34,704 nucleotides of DNA, taken from positions 1 through 34,704 of the forward strand of contig NW_025955367.1 of assembly GCF_022376445.1 (NCBI RefSeq), written 5' to 3'. The notes beneath the pieces were generated by a model that had not been told where the DNA came from, ran no database searches, and saw only the letters and a program-made list of their open reading frames with translations. The translations under genes and the position numbers were made by a program. Shown here one piece after another: positions 1 through 11,500 of this stretch. Origin of the DNA: Fomitopsis serialis (taxonomy: Eukaryota > Basidiomycota > Agaricomycetes > Polyporales > Fomitopsidaceae). Each line of letters begins with the position of its first letter. Within the stretch, counting starts at the first letter, position 1.

Positions 1-1
1 C

Positions 2-124
2 CAGGAGCGCGCGGTCTGGCTTGAGGACTGCGCAGGCGTGAACATCACGCAGCGCAACCTCCAGCGCGCCGCGGCGCTGCAGAAGACGACCCAGTCATAC
101 ATCGAGGCGTTCCGCTCGCGGTAG
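2..124 (+). CDS. 3' end of an unidentified gene (partial)
   Basis: The first bases form an open frame of 40 codons ending in TAG at 122-124; the gene begins before the window. The visible C-terminus is charged and predicted helical, with Leu/Ala/Gln spacing that could form a coiled coil, and it ends in Phe-Arg-Ser-Arg. GC content and codon use are high, like the coding DNA elsewhere here. No domain is recognisable from 40 residues. It could be the last exon of a gene of any length. It is convergent with the F-box array that follows. Confidence 0.55.
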   Translation, partial: QERAVWLEDCAGVNITQRNLQRAAALQKTTQSYIEAFRSR

Positions 125-750
125 GCCCGCTGGGACCGATTGTATACCCCTTCCTCTGGCTCTTACGCCCTTGCATACCAATATTTACGACAACTGTTTA
201 TGCCCTCGGCGACGACGCAATCAAGCAAGAAGAAGACCGCAATTACCCATGTTCCCTGCATATATCCCACTCACACACAGTGCATGTCCATTCTACGACC
301 ATGGTTACCCATTTGTACGCATCTCATGTGCTGTATCGTCTGACATCCTAGCTGGCTTCGTTATCCAGCCGTTCTCGTGCATTTTCATTCGTTTCATCAT
401 CCTTGGGTCAGCAGGTGACATGCTGGTGTGCGGTTACGACCTTTCAAGTTCTATTACTTTCGGCGATTTGGATGTGCGCCGCTCCTTTTCTTCAATCTTC
501 GGCTGTCTATGGACCTCGGTTGGATTTATCGATTTGAAGTAGAGTTTTGGCGGTACAAAATGATGTATAAAGCATCGTCGCTATGTCGTTCGTTACAGAA
601 GCCTTCCAAATGTGTGCCCTCAAGCTTGAGTGATGTTTTAAACACCTTGCCCGCCATCATCCTCGACGGGTTGTACGTTCATCAAGTCCTGGCGAGACAG
701 CGGTCGATTAACTTTGGTATACGTATACAAGGCGACTACTCACCTTCCGT
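125..750. other. Intergenic stretch between convergent genes
   Basis: This segment holds the 3' flanks of the plus-strand gene ending at 124 and the minus-strand gene ending at 751. It is AT-richer than the flanking coding DNA. Short open frames occur on the plus strand, but none has splice structure, motif or coding-like composition. I see no RNA gene or repeat. Confidence 0.5.
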
Positions 751-1964
751 TCATACTTCAGGCCAGACAGGTATACTTGCTTCGTCTTGCTTGACTATAT
801 TACCCTCTTCTGACATGGTGAAGGAGAGGATAAAATGCAGCCCCATGTCGTCGCGCTCGACATAGAAGAACCGTAACGACGGGCAGGCCGTTAGGATTGC
901 GTCCACGAAATCGCGGTACCGGGCCAGGCGTGTGGTCCTGTACCTGCGGGTCTCCCAGACGGTGACCCATGTGAACGTCTCGAGAGTAAGGGGCTGGCGT
1001 GTCATGTATTCTACGTGGCTGAGCCCGGGGAACCACGGCATAGGCTGGGACGAGGTGCTTTTGATTAGTCGTGGAACTGGTATATGACGGGATTGCTCAC
1101 TTCCTCTATTTGATCGACTACCTTGAGGTGCTTGAGATGAGGGAGCTCGTGGTCTCGGAACAGGGCAGTGGGGTGGCTGATGTAGTCAGAGCTGCACACG
1201 AAGGTCCTGCGGTAAGCGAATTCAACGATCTGGTCGCTTAGGGCGTGGATCATCGAGCCGGAGTACGTGTGACCGAGGGACCAGTCAAGGTGGGCGATCT
1301 TCCGGCGGTCCGCCTGCATGTTACGGACAAAGAAGCTGTCATATGTGTGCAGCCACCTCAGGTTCGGGAGGGCGTCGTTCGATAATACCCATTCGACCAT
1401 GTCAAGGATGTGGCCGTGTCTCGCGACCAAGGATTCGATCTGCGTCTGCTTGTCCAAGAATTGCTTGAGCTCCTTGTTGCGCGTCGTGTGACACGCGAAG
1501 GACGTCAAGCTGAAAGGACATTTGTTGAGAGTACAAAGAATGCTGTTATATAGAGTCGGCTGCGTACAGCAGTACTCCACGTTGAGTTGAAGGTCCGTGA
1601 GGTTTACGAGCTCCGGCAGAATCTTGTTGAACGTTGCACAACCGGACTTCGCATGCCTGTCGTCATCAACTCGAAGAATGTGGACGAGGGATGCGCGGTG
1701 AGGCGATGAGGCGAGCGCACACTGGAGGCTGCGAAGTTGGCGAGAAACCCCGAGGGAGACGTGGATTTCGCGGTACAAGCGCGGTTCTACCTCTGTCCGG
1801 AAGGCATGACATACGCAACCCGCATTGGCTAGAGCGAGCGGGGAGTTGACTTCCTTGAGTATCATGGTGAAGAGTTCGGCGGGAAGTCTCCATTCTTGAG
1901 GTATCACAGCATCCCGCGTGGATTGCGTCGGAACTTGCTTCTTAGAGCGTTTCTTCTTCGGCAT
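751..1964 (-). CDS. F-box-like protein, array copy 1
   Basis: Two exons, 1964-1101 and 1044-751, are joined by a 56-nt phase-0 intron with a GTGAGC donor and a CCCAG acceptor, giving about 385 aa. Residues 1-10 are very basic (KKKRSKK). An F-box-like segment at about 27-70 starts with LPAEL and continues with VCHAF and EVEPRLYRE. After it come irregular leucine-rich stretches. The second exon carries the array-specific C-terminus (SLRFFYVERDD, ending IPVW). F-box proteins bridge substrates to SCF ubiquitin ligases through Skp1; that role is inferred from the domain. This copy has no first exon of the kind seen in copies 2, 3 and 5, and its C-terminal exon is the most diverged (LETFTW where the others have L-TLVW). 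The ATG at 1964 is the first in frame. Confidence 0.75.
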
Positions 1965-3195
1965 GGAGGCCTAGCTTGAGTAGCCTACATATGTTGACCC
2001 TTCTTCAGCGCAAGGTCAATCAGGAGTGAAACAAATTACTTAATAAGTTATGACGCAATTAGGAGAGAAGACCACAATGGGAAAGACCTAACAAATCGTC
2101 AGTCTTGAAATGGCGGAGGTTGACATAGACTCACAACTGGTAGCAGTACGTGAATGTGCAGCCGCAGATCTATGTGTCTACTGGAGTCTGCAAGCCTACC
2201 CGCTCGAGCTACGAGTGACTGTCGCGGTCAAGAACGGATAAGCTCAATGAGCGTCCGTCCAAGGATATATGTATTGGGCGCGTGACCTGTGGCCACATCG
2301 GACGCCGGGACGGTCCCGGGCGCTTATAATAACATCGATCTGTGACACAGAGGGGCTCGCTACAAAGCAAGGGCGACACAGGCTGCTTGCGTGGGGTTGA
2401 GATATGTTACAGATCGGTGAAGCTGGATATGTAGTACATCGCTTGCACTGGCACCATTTCATGTTAATCCCACTGTGGTTGAAGTCGGCGAGCAAGAGTG
2501 GGACAGTGGGTGGTCAGTTAAACTTATATAGCAGTACTCATTGTGAGCTTGTTCATTGGACAATGGCCTCACAGCCACAGCAGCAAATGGCTGCGAAAAG
2601 GCTTTGCCAGTGGTCTGGGGCCACGGCGCGACGTCAGAAATTGGTGTGGCCGCGGCGGGAGTTCGGGCGCCTAAGTCCAACTTCGCTCGAATGGACGTTG
2701 TCAGAGCCGTAAACCTGTATCAACCACGCTCATATGGACATCAAAGTGGATCTTCCGAAAGAATGGCCCATCGCGCAAATTTGAGTGATTTTCAATCGGA
2801 TTTGTAGGGATTTGTGAACGAGCAGAAGCACATTCTATACAGCAGAGGGCGGGAATAATCGTTTGCGAATCGACAATTTGTACTTGTTTGTTGCCTGGCT
2901 GCACCCCCTAGGCCGAAGTATGCTCGCTTCGCTCGCAACTACACTGCACGTAACTTACCATCCATCGCGGTGGTCGACGCCCTTGCGGAGAGACTTAACC
3001 TCGATGTTGTATATATGGCTTTGGCGGTAGAAGCCCTGAGCATGTAACGCGAAAATACCGAGTATGTACACTATGATCTTCGCTCGTCCGTATTCACAAC
3101 CCTTGTATCTTCCGGAGTGTTCGAGTCTGAAAAAGAGTGGGCTACTCGTTCCTACTCTCATCGTCCCTGCATCATTCAGAGTGAGGACTCACATT
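1965..3195. other. Intergenic region between F-box copies 1 and 2
   Basis: 1.2 kb upstream of copy 1 and downstream of copy 2. I looked on the minus strand for a first exon matching the SQR-LRPRK exon of copies 2, 3 and 5 and found none. Other short open frames lack splice signals and recognisable motifs. The segment presumably holds the promoter of copy 1 and the terminator of copy 2. Confidence 0.4.
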
Positions 3196-4560
3196 TCAAA
3201 CGGTATACCACATCGGTATCTCCTCCTCCCCCTTGTCTTCATGCGATAATACCACGCCGTCGGCCGACAACGTGAACAGCGTCCCCGTCATGAAATCCCC
3301 TTCAAACTCATCCAGCTCGACGTAGTATATTCTGCGCAGGGTACGACTCGCTTGTAGGAGCTTCTTCGCCCATAGGCGAGCGTAGGCCAAGCGGCCGATC
3401 GGTTCGTGGAGTATGCCGTCCCGCCCCGCGTTGGTGAACCACACCGCAGACCAAACAAGGGTGTCCAATGCGAAGCTTGGCTCGGACACATACGAAATAT
3501 CAGCGTGAGGGTCAAAGCACGACTCAGCCTATGCATCTAGAGCGTCAGCATGACGGATAGACCAGAATATCGAGACATACACCGCGTTCCATGAAGTCCC
3601 CCAGCTCGAGAAACTTGAGCTTCGGAAGGGCTCCACCTCGTAGTATGTCGACCGGTTGGTCGATAGGGAATGGCGGGAGCGAGTCTCTCGCGTACTTGAA
3701 GCTGACGAGCTGTTTTCCGACGTTCTGCAGGATGTCATGCAGCTGATCCTCGTCTATGGGCAGCGCAGAGACATCAAGGTGCGTGACCATGCGAGGAGCG
3801 TGCAATGCGCTCAGGTAGAAGTCGTCGTCGGTCTGGAGGTACTTGAGACGCGGCAGAACGTCCTGCGGGAGGGTCCACTCCGGCATATCGAGCACCGCGC
3901 CCTTGATGCCGAAGAACTCGATGCTTGGCTGCCGGCTGAGGAACCGGATCAGCTCCGCATCGCTGCCCACATAGCTTTCGTATGACTGCAGGGCAAATGG
4001 GCACTGTGAGAGCGTCCTCAGTACGGAGCGGTATAGCTCGGGTCTATAGAAGCAGCTAGTGAGGTCCAGCTCCAGGTGCTTGAGGTTCTTGAGCGTGAGG
4101 AGTATCTCGTTGAGCAGCGGCACAACCATTGCGATGCGCCCGTTGTCTACGAGCCGAAATGTGTGGATGAGGGATGCGCGTCGGGGCGCCTTGGTCAGAG
4201 CCCGGTGTAGACTGCGAATGTGCGGTACACGGTATACAATGACCTCTCGATACAGAATGTGTTCGACCTCGTTTTGGAACGTGCGGCACACCCGGCTTGC
4301 TTTGACGAGCGTGGTGTTGGAATCGACTTCTGAGAGAACCAGCAGCAGCAATTCCAATGGTAGTTTCAAGGGTCGAGGGGACACTACGCTCTGCCCCTCA
4401 TGACGTTTTGATCGCTTGCGCTGCGTTCTGCTTCTGGCCTAAGACAGAAACGGCCACGAATGAGGCGGTCTGACAGGCGGAATGAACTGTATATGCTTGC
4501 CTTGGCTGGAGCATCCGGCCGCTGTTTACGCGGTCGTAGAACTCGTTGGCTAGGCGGCAT
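3196..4560 (-). CDS. F-box-like protein, array copy 2 (with GC-AG intron)
   Basis: Three exons: 4560-4501, 4438-3581 and 3528-3196, about 416 aa, all junctions phase 0. The first exon encodes 20 residues (MPPSQRVLRPRK...APAK). Intron 1 (62 nt) starts GCAAGC after AAG and ends TCTTAG, so it is a GC-AG intron. Intron 2 (52 nt) starts GTATGT and ends GCATAG. The start of exon 2 is strongly basic. The F-box-like segment at about 44-90 has LPLEL, SRVCRTF and EVEHILYRE. Leucine-rich stretches follow, such as LKHLELDL and LPRLKYLQTD. The last exon has ALDTLVWSAVW, ends in PMWYTV and is shared by the array. Probable substrate adaptor of an SCF ubiquitin ligase (inference from the domain). The N-terminus depends on accepting the GC donor. 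Confidence 0.78.
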
Positions 4561-5193
4561 GCTGTATAGTGCCAAGTAGTCGACTTGCAAGTCTATGCCT
4601 GTTGCCTGTATATTTCTATTTTGAGAACTAAATTCCCCCGAGACACTTGCAGAGACAACGCACCTGAGACGTCGACGAAGGCTACAGAACAGTACTGCGC
4701 ACTTGCTAATGATGTGCACCTTTCCAGAGCTGAGCGCTGTACTCTGGCCGTAACCGGTCACCAGATTCTGAGTTGTCAAACTAGGTGATATCCAGCCTGT
4801 CGAGACGCGAACAAGGTAGACGGAGAATGCAAGTCGCAAGCCCTGTATGACGACCTGGACGAGCGGGATGTCGTGTGATCGTGTCAGAAGAGGTCTAGGA
4901 CAGACGTTCGCGGCGCGCGTGGTGAAGTGCACCTTTGCACCATATAATGAAAACGAGGATTTCTCTCAATGCAGGCCATCGACGTTACATCTCAGTACAT
5001 CTGTGTGAGCGGTCGTGTCCACACACCAAACAATTCGGAATCACGTTTGTCCAATGATCAGTCGGGCTGGAGCCTACATAGGCTGTAAAGCGGTACGTGC
5101 TATGATGAATGAGTCAAGGCCCTCGCCCACTCTGTTCCTACATACCAACGAGCTGCGACGTCATGCATCATAAACAACCCATGATACATGCTT
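4561..5193. other. Intergenic region between F-box copies 2 and 3
   Basis: 633 bp holding the presumed promoter of copy 2 and the 3' flank of copy 3. No gene, RNA gene or repeat is supported. The minus-strand open frame that enters from copy 2 only extends the first exon upstream without conserved sequence. Confidence 0.4.
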
Positions 5194-6586
5194 CTAGATT
5201 GCAGACCAAACAGGTAAGTCCTTCGCCTCCTTCCTCTCCTCCAGAAGCATATCATCAGATGACAATGTGAACAGCATCACGCAGGTCGCCCGTATGCCTC
5301 CGGTTGCGTCCGTGATACATCGATCGACGTAGAAAAAATTTCTCAGAGAGCTATATCTCTCGAGAATATTCTTGGCCCAAGGACGGACACCAGCTAGCCG
5401 GGAGCGTTCAGTCCGGGGACAGTCGCCAATCTCATCGTTGTACAGCGCAGACCAGACGAGCGTGTCCAGCACGATGTCAGGCCTACCAGTATGCAAGACA
5501 CTATCATCAGGCCGCTGGTAGAACTGGGGGGTATCAGCAAAGAGGACAACAGATGGCATGGAAGACGAATACATACACTGGCACCACTCAGGCTAGGTAT
5601 ATGGTCTTGGACCTCGAGATACTTCAATCTTGGCAAGGGGTTGCTATTGATTATACCCAATATGAGAGGCCAGACTGACAGTGGGTTTTGGCGTTGTACT
5701 GAAGAGTGCCGTTCGCACTTCAGACTGATCAATTGGTGCTGTACAACTCGAACAATGTCGTTGAGTTCCCGGTCATACCCACTATCAAGGGTGAGATCCA
5801 GGTGCGTTATCGCATACGGAGTACGGATGGCGCCCGCGAAGAGCTTGTGAGAGGTCACCACCTCTTTGAGGCATGGGAGGACATCGGGGGGTATCTCCCA
5901 GGTAGGGCCGGTGAAATCGCATCCCCTGAAGTGAAGTGATTGGAGTGCAGTCTGCTGTCGGAGAAAAAGGGAATAGTCGCTGTCCTCGCTTGCCCAGCTC
6001 TCGAATGACTTCAGTTTGAAGGTGCATTGTTCGAGGGTACGCAGCACGGTGTTATAGAGCGCGAGGTCCTCGAAGGTTGCATGCAGTTTCAGTCCCAGGT
6101 GCACGAGGTTGGGGAGCATAAGGAGTATTTCGTTTACCAGAGGAACAACGGGAGTGAACCGTCTGTTGTCTTGAGCCCGGAATATGGTGATGAAGGATGC
6201 CCGTCTGGATGATTTCGTGAGAGCTTGATGTAGACTGCGAACGTGCGGAACGCGTCCCACGTCGACTTCCCGATACAGGAGACGCTCGGCCTCGAACTGA
6301 AGGGTGCGACATGCGAGACTCGCATCGGCGAGCGTGCGCGGAGAGTCGGCGTTCTCGAGAATGAGCAGTATCAGTTCGAGCGGCAGCGGCTTGACTGGTG
6401 CATTACTCTGCTCTGCAGGTTGCTTCGATCGTGTTCGCCTAGTCCGCTTGACGCTGCCAGTGGGCTAGATACACGTCTCGTCATTTGGCGTGGCATGGTT
6501 TCAATGCCGATCGGACTTACCTTGGCAAGAACCTCCAAAGCCGGCTTTGGCTTTCGAGGTCGGAGACTTCTCTGAATTGAAGCCAT
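5194..6586 (-). CDS. F-box-like protein, array copy 3
   Basis: Three exons: 6586-6521, 6464-5577 and 5523-5194, about 427 aa, all phase 0. The start ATG sits in a strong ACCATGG context and opens the family first exon (MASIQRSLRPRK...LAK). Intron 1 is 56 nt (GTAAGT...ATCTAG); intron 2 is 53 nt (GTATGT...CCCCAG). A basic segment (KRTRRTRSK) precedes the F-box-like segment at about 49-92 (LPLELILLIL, SLACRTL, EAERLLYREV). Leucine-rich repeats follow, with VRSLHQAL and LPRLKYLEV. The C-terminal exon has VLDTLVWSAL, GVRPWAK, NFFYVD and ends DLPVW. The best-preserved copy by splice signals and start context. Probable SCF substrate adaptor; the substrate is unknown. Confidence 0.82.
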
Positions 6587-7202
6587 GGTTATGTACCAGT
6601 CACTAAGGCCTATGTGTTCGTACATTTTCAGCATATGCAATGCTATGCTATGAAGCTTCAAATAACGAACCCGTTTGCCATACGCAATGCGGCAAACGCA
6701 CTGACAAGGTTCGACGATTTGGCTCGTGTCTGCGTTCTACAAAGAGATCAACACTGCATAGAATGTGAAGAACATGAACTCGTGGTGAGGATCACTATCA
6801 TATTCAATGCACGTACCTGATGACTACACATGCGTCTGTACGATTCCACAAGGTCGTCGTATTAAACAACCAAGTTGAACAACCGAACAGACGCTCGTCT
6901 GGAACGAACTTGTACAGCATGTGACTGGAAGAGGTTCGTACACCAGAACAGCCGAGTTGAACGGTCGATGGACCGTACGCTCACATTCATTCCAGCCTGC
7001 TTGACTTATGATCGCCTGTCTCTTCCAAATTCCAATGTTTCTGTTTCATGATACAAGAACTACAGAACCTAGCATGCCAGTGACTTGGCTCGAATTCACG
7101 AACAACTTCCCGTGTTAGGTGTACCTCCGTTCTAAGCATTGTTATATAGACATCATCCAGCTACAACGTTAACATGAACCAGCGACCTATCATTATTGGG
7201 CC
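6587..7202. other. Intergenic region between F-box copies 3 and 4
   Basis: 616 bp, AT-richer than the flanking exons, with the presumed promoter of copy 3 and the 3' flank of copy 4. Nothing further is supported. Confidence 0.4.
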
Positions 7203-8473
7203 TCAAATATCTGACCACAGAGGCAAGTCCTTTGCCTCCGTCCTTTCCTCCAATAGTGTACGATCATAGGGCGATAACATGAATCGCGTTGCGAACACTA
7301 TTTTCATGTGTCCGTCTACCTCGTCTTCTTCAGCGTAAAACACGCGACGAAGAGAGCTGTATCTATTCAGGACCTCCTTTGCCCAAGGACGAATATAAGT
7401 CAAACGATTGTCGTGTGCGGTACTCTCGGCCCTTCCAAAACTCGCGGACCAAACAAGCGTGCCTAATGCGGTGTTTTGCGAGCCCATGTGCATATAATCA
7501 ACGGCTGAGAGTGGCTCGAGCTGCGGGGAGAGTAGTCAGAGAGATGGCATGGAAAAACATAAACACATACAACAAGACTGGGTAAGACATCCTTGACCTC
7601 AAGATACCGCAGATTCGGCATGGGCCTCTGGTTAATCAAGTCTGACAGTATACACCCGGCTGGACGCCTCAGGTGGAAGCTGAACAGATTGCACTTGAGA
7701 CTAATGAGCTGGTGCTCAAGAATCTTGAGGACTGCGTCGAGAGGTTGATGATCCCGATCAGTAAGGTTGAGATCAAGATGTGTGATTGCGTGAGCGGTGG
7801 TGATAGTGCGTAGGAAAAATGTGTGGTCGGTCCGGAGATACTTGACGTTTGGGAGGATGGTTGGTGATATCGCCCCGTCATCAGAGTACACATAGTAGCT
7901 TAAATCCGCGACATGGAGGGATTCTAGACCAGTCTGTTGTCCGAGGAATCGGAGAAGCTCCGGACTGTAGAAGACACGGGATGTGAATGACCTGAGTCGG
8001 AACGGGCATTTTGCGAGTGTAGACAGCATGGCGACGCAGAAATCCCAGTCTGTGAAGAATGCCGTCGATGACAGTTTCAGGACGTCAAGGTGTGTGAGAA
8101 GCAGGAGGATCCTGCTGAGGTGCGGGACAACGCCTTGAAGTTCCAGCCATTCACCTTCAAGTTCGAATGTGTGGACAAAAGATGCGCGCATCGGAAACTG
8201 GGTGAGAGCGTGGTGCAGACTTCGAATCTGTGGGACCTGACACACGTGGACCGTTCGGTATAAGAGACATTCGGCCTCGTGTTGGAAGGCGCGGCATACA
8301 GAACTTGCGATGACGAGTGTACGCAGAGAATCGACCTGCTTGAGAATAAGCTGTATCAGCTCAAGCGGGAGTTCCAGCGGCTGCGCTAGCGAGATGTCCC
8401 GCTCCCCAGGACCGCGACGCTCCACCGATTGCATACGTCCTGGCGTCTTGGCTCTAAGCTGGAAACCCATCAT
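7203..8473 (-). CDS. F-box-like protein, array copy 4 (altered N-terminus)
   Basis: Two supported exons, 8473-7571 and 7520-7203, are joined by a 50-nt phase-0 intron (GTATGT...CCGCAG), giving about 406 aa from the first in-frame ATG at 8473. The F-box-like segment at about 33-78 reads LPLELIQLIL, SSVCRAF and EAECLLYRTV. Leucine-rich stretches follow (LDVLKLSS, LPNVKYLRTD, MPNLRYLEV). The last exon has ALGTLVWSA, YIRPWAKEV, RVFYAEE and ends DLPLW. The usual first exon is degenerate upstream (see 8535-8582), so the N-terminus is either truncated to this ATG or supplied by an exon I cannot place. Otherwise the copy has no internal stop or frameshift. Confidence 0.7.
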
Positions 8474-8534
8474 TAGCGTAGCGCAGATATTTGTGTGTTG
8501 GACTTGCTTCCGCGGGTACTCCTTCCGACATAGA

Positions 8535-8582
8535 TGCCAGCCTTGTTCTGCCTGGCTAAAGGGCTCGTTGCGACGATTTGAA
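8535..8582 (-). other. Degenerate first exon of F-box copy 4
   Basis: On the minus strand this segment aligns with the first exon of copy 5. Both share TCGCAACGAG and both lie about 95-100 nt downstream of the same upstream block (GAAGACACACCT on the plus strand, 8680-8691 and 10713-10724). In copy 4 the ATG is lost, and the frame reading S-Q-R-A-L meets TAG at about 8558-8556. I read it as a decayed exon. Confidence 0.5.
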
Positions 8583-9285
8583 GGCCGTAGCTCCACAACG
8601 TCACGACTTCGAAGTCCTGGAAACGCTCAGGCAGTCTCTGCGATTCCAATTAGTTAGTCCCGCACTGTGTCAGTGTCCAGAAGACACACCTTGTCGGATA
8701 CGGTTCGAACAGGGCCGTATGGCAGTTGTCTGGCCGACCAAGGCGAATCTTCTGCCTAGAAGGGCCACAACTTGAGAGGATCGTACGAGTCTATGGGTTG
8801 ACTCTGACGACTGGCTAGGGCAGCATGCAGGTGAGCTTATACAAGAAGCATTATTCAAGTGCGCATACCTGAGTACACATCGACTGTATGATGACAACAG
8901 GCGCGGCGGTGGCGATCAATCAAGACTCGGACGCGCGCCATTTGGGACCGATACATGTGACCATTCTGATACAGTGAGACGGTCACGGTGGCGAAACGCT
9001 TAACGTACAACGTACAACGTTACAACGTTAACTAAGCCTGCGGGTTCAGCATGGTCAGTGACAGCGGTAGATTCCTTCGTTGCCCCACGACTACGAATGT
9101 ACATCGAGAAGCGCTCCACGGACGCCGTTTCGAGCATAATCGCTCTAACGGTACAAGGGCCACTAATTGACAGTGCTGCCGGAATTTATCATAAAGGATC
9201 ACAGCTTGAGCGAGACCGAGGAGTGGTGAGGTTCAGACCGCAAATACAGGCCAGGTTCATTCAGATTCCTTTGCTACCACTTCAG
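8583..9285. other. Intergenic region between F-box copies 4 and 5
   Basis: About 700 bp. It contains the upstream block shared with copy 5 (8680-8691) and a short tandem repeat near 9006. No gene is supported. Confidence 0.4.
9006..9028. repeat. Short tandem repeat, TACAACGT-type unit
   Basis: Three near-perfect head-to-tail copies of TACAACG(T) at 9006-9012, 9013-9020 and 9021-9028, flanked by TAACG and TAAC. It lies in the gap between F-box copies 5 and 4 with no coding role. Its small size suggests replication slippage. Confidence 0.8.
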
Positions 9286-10618
9286 TTATGTATCAGACCA
9301 GAGTGGTAAGTCCTTCTCTCCCTTCTCCTCCTCTTCCAGCTCGCTATTGGCCGACAACGTGAAGAGTATAACGAAAGGAGCTTGATCTGTGTTGCGCTCC
9401 ACGTAGAAGAAGCGACATAAAGAGTGGCATTCGCAGAGGACTTTCTGTGCCCAGTGACGGACATTGTCAAGTCGATTGAGCCTGTCGAGCAAGGTGACAT
9501 CCCTGTGCGGCTCGGGACGCCAGCACGCAGACCAAACAAGCGTGTTCAACGCAATATTTGGCCCGACTGAGTTGCGCGAGGACGGTAGGAACTGTGATGA
9601 CGATCAGCCAACTCGAGCAAGATACGACATAACGAGACGTACTATACCGGCCACGGTCTCGTTGACTTCAAGGAACCTGAGTGTCGGCATGGTCTTGTGT
9701 GCGAGTACATCCGACGGAGGCCAGATCGGAAATCGTCGATCCGTATACCGGTTGCATCTGAGGCTTACGAGCTGGTGCTGGAGAATCTGGAGCACCGCGT
9801 CGAGCTTGGAGTCCCGAACATCCGTAGGGAAACAGCAAAGGCTGAGGTGCGTTATCATGCGCGGGGCGGGAATGACGTTCAAGAAGAAGTCATAGTCGGT
9901 CTGCAGGTACTTGAGACGGGGGAGGACGTCTTGTGGCATCTCCCAGTCGGGCAGCTCGAACGACAGAGCCCTGACGTTGAAGAACTCTAGGTCCGCCTGC
10001 CGTCTGAGGAATTGAAGAAGCTGTCCATCGTAGTTTACGAAGCACTGGAGTTTCTTCAGCTTGAACGAGCACTCTGAGAGCGTGCTAAGCAATGTGGCGT
10101 AGAGAGGTGGGTCGCCGATACAGGCGTGCAAGTTGTGATCCAAATGCTCGAGGTTCGTGAGCATGGGGAGTATCTCGTTGAGTAGCGGGATGATGTGGGC
10201 GAAGCGGCCGTTGTCGTCCATCACGAAGGTGCGAACGAATGATCCGCGTACTGGGGCTTTGGTGAGAGCATGGTGCAGACTGCGAACATGCTGGACACGT
10301 GCCACACAGACCTCTCGGTATAAGAGACGTTCCACCTCGGTTTGTAACATCCGGCATGCACGGCTTGCATCAGCAAGCATGCGCAGAGAGCCGACGTGCA
10401 TGAGAATCAGCAATATCAACTCTAGCGGGAGCCTCAATGGCTGCGCTGATGAATTGCCTTGCTCCCCATGCTGCCACGGCCGCACACGCCTTGACCTTGT
10501 CGCGCCAGACTGCATAATGCATCACATTTCCAGCAGTGTGGTAGGCCATCGTCAAACTCACCGTGACAGGTGCCTCGGACAACTTGTGTGGTCGAAGAAC
10601 TCGTTGCGAGGAAGCCAT
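9286..10618 (-). CDS. F-box-like protein, array copy 5
   Basis: Three exons: 10618-10562, 10509-9643 and 9591-9286, about 409 aa, all phase 0. The first exon encodes 19 residues (MASSQRVLRPHK...PVT) with a GCCATGG start context. Introns are 52 nt (GTGAGT...ATGCAG) and 51 nt (GTACGT...TCACAG). Basic residues follow (RSRRVRP), then an F-box-like segment at about 44-90 (LPLELILLIL, SRACRML, EVERLLYREV). Leucine-rich stretches include LPRLKYLQTD and MPTLRFLEV. The C-terminal exon has ALNTLVWSACW, RFFYVERN and ends DLPLW. Probable SCF substrate adaptor. It has the closest match to copy 4 in its upstream block. Confidence 0.82.
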
Positions 10619-11500
10619 GTTTCTTCTACTACTGCGACTCTGGCGTTCTCCAGGAATACGGATGTTCTATTCGTACTTGAACTCGCAAGAAAGCGAACTT
10701 TGGAAGCGTCCTGAAGACACACCTAATGATAGATTGGTGTACAATTGGGGTGGGTGATGATTGCCTTCAAGTTCGACTTGTCTTGTAGCCCGGTCGCAAC
10801 GACTCGCAATTCATCCAGCCCGTTACGAGAGATCCGAATCGCAAGTGAGGCACCAGTGCTGGTACTGGCGGTCATCAAAGTTCGCTAGTGAACGGTTCGT
10901 GACAGCTATTTGGGTACGATGGGGTGGCTGTGCATACCTCCCGGGAGTCGCTGGTCGCTGATCATAAACAGAGGTGCGACCGACTCGCTGCGACGCGTCG
11001 CGCATCCATCAATATCTTGAAACGCTGATCGTTGTATTGTTACAATATCATGTAACTTACCTACTTTACTCAAGGACGTTTGCACCGTGCCTCAGCACGC
11101 CCTAGAGCTAGAGGCTGTTCGCGAGGGATTTATGGTAGCTTTCGTAGACAATGACATACCCCTGTGCAATTGTAGGGCAAGCCTTGTAGTAGCATCGCCA
11201 TTTTATGTACATAAAGGTAAGCTATAAGCAACGCAGAAGACACGATCGTAAAGAGTGTGACTTGTAGTCCGCTCCAACTTCCCAGCATGAATGGGTTTAT
11301 CAGCGGCTACTATGAACCAACATAAGAACGAGTGCAAGAAATCACTCCACAAATCACCAGACAGAAAACTAGAGCACACTGTCAATGTAGGACGAATCCG
11401 CATCCAAGTAGCTCCTCAAGCTCTTAAATCGCAGACAAAACACATCAAGACTCCATGCAACCTCAGCGGCGATTACTCCGGGACCCGCTGCGGCACCACT
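10619..11500. other. Intergenic region between F-box copy 5 and the SRA gene
   Basis: About 880 bp with the presumed promoter of copy 5 (including the block at 10713-10724) and the 3' flank of the SRA gene. Short open frames on both strands lack supporting splice sites or motifs. Confidence 0.4.
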
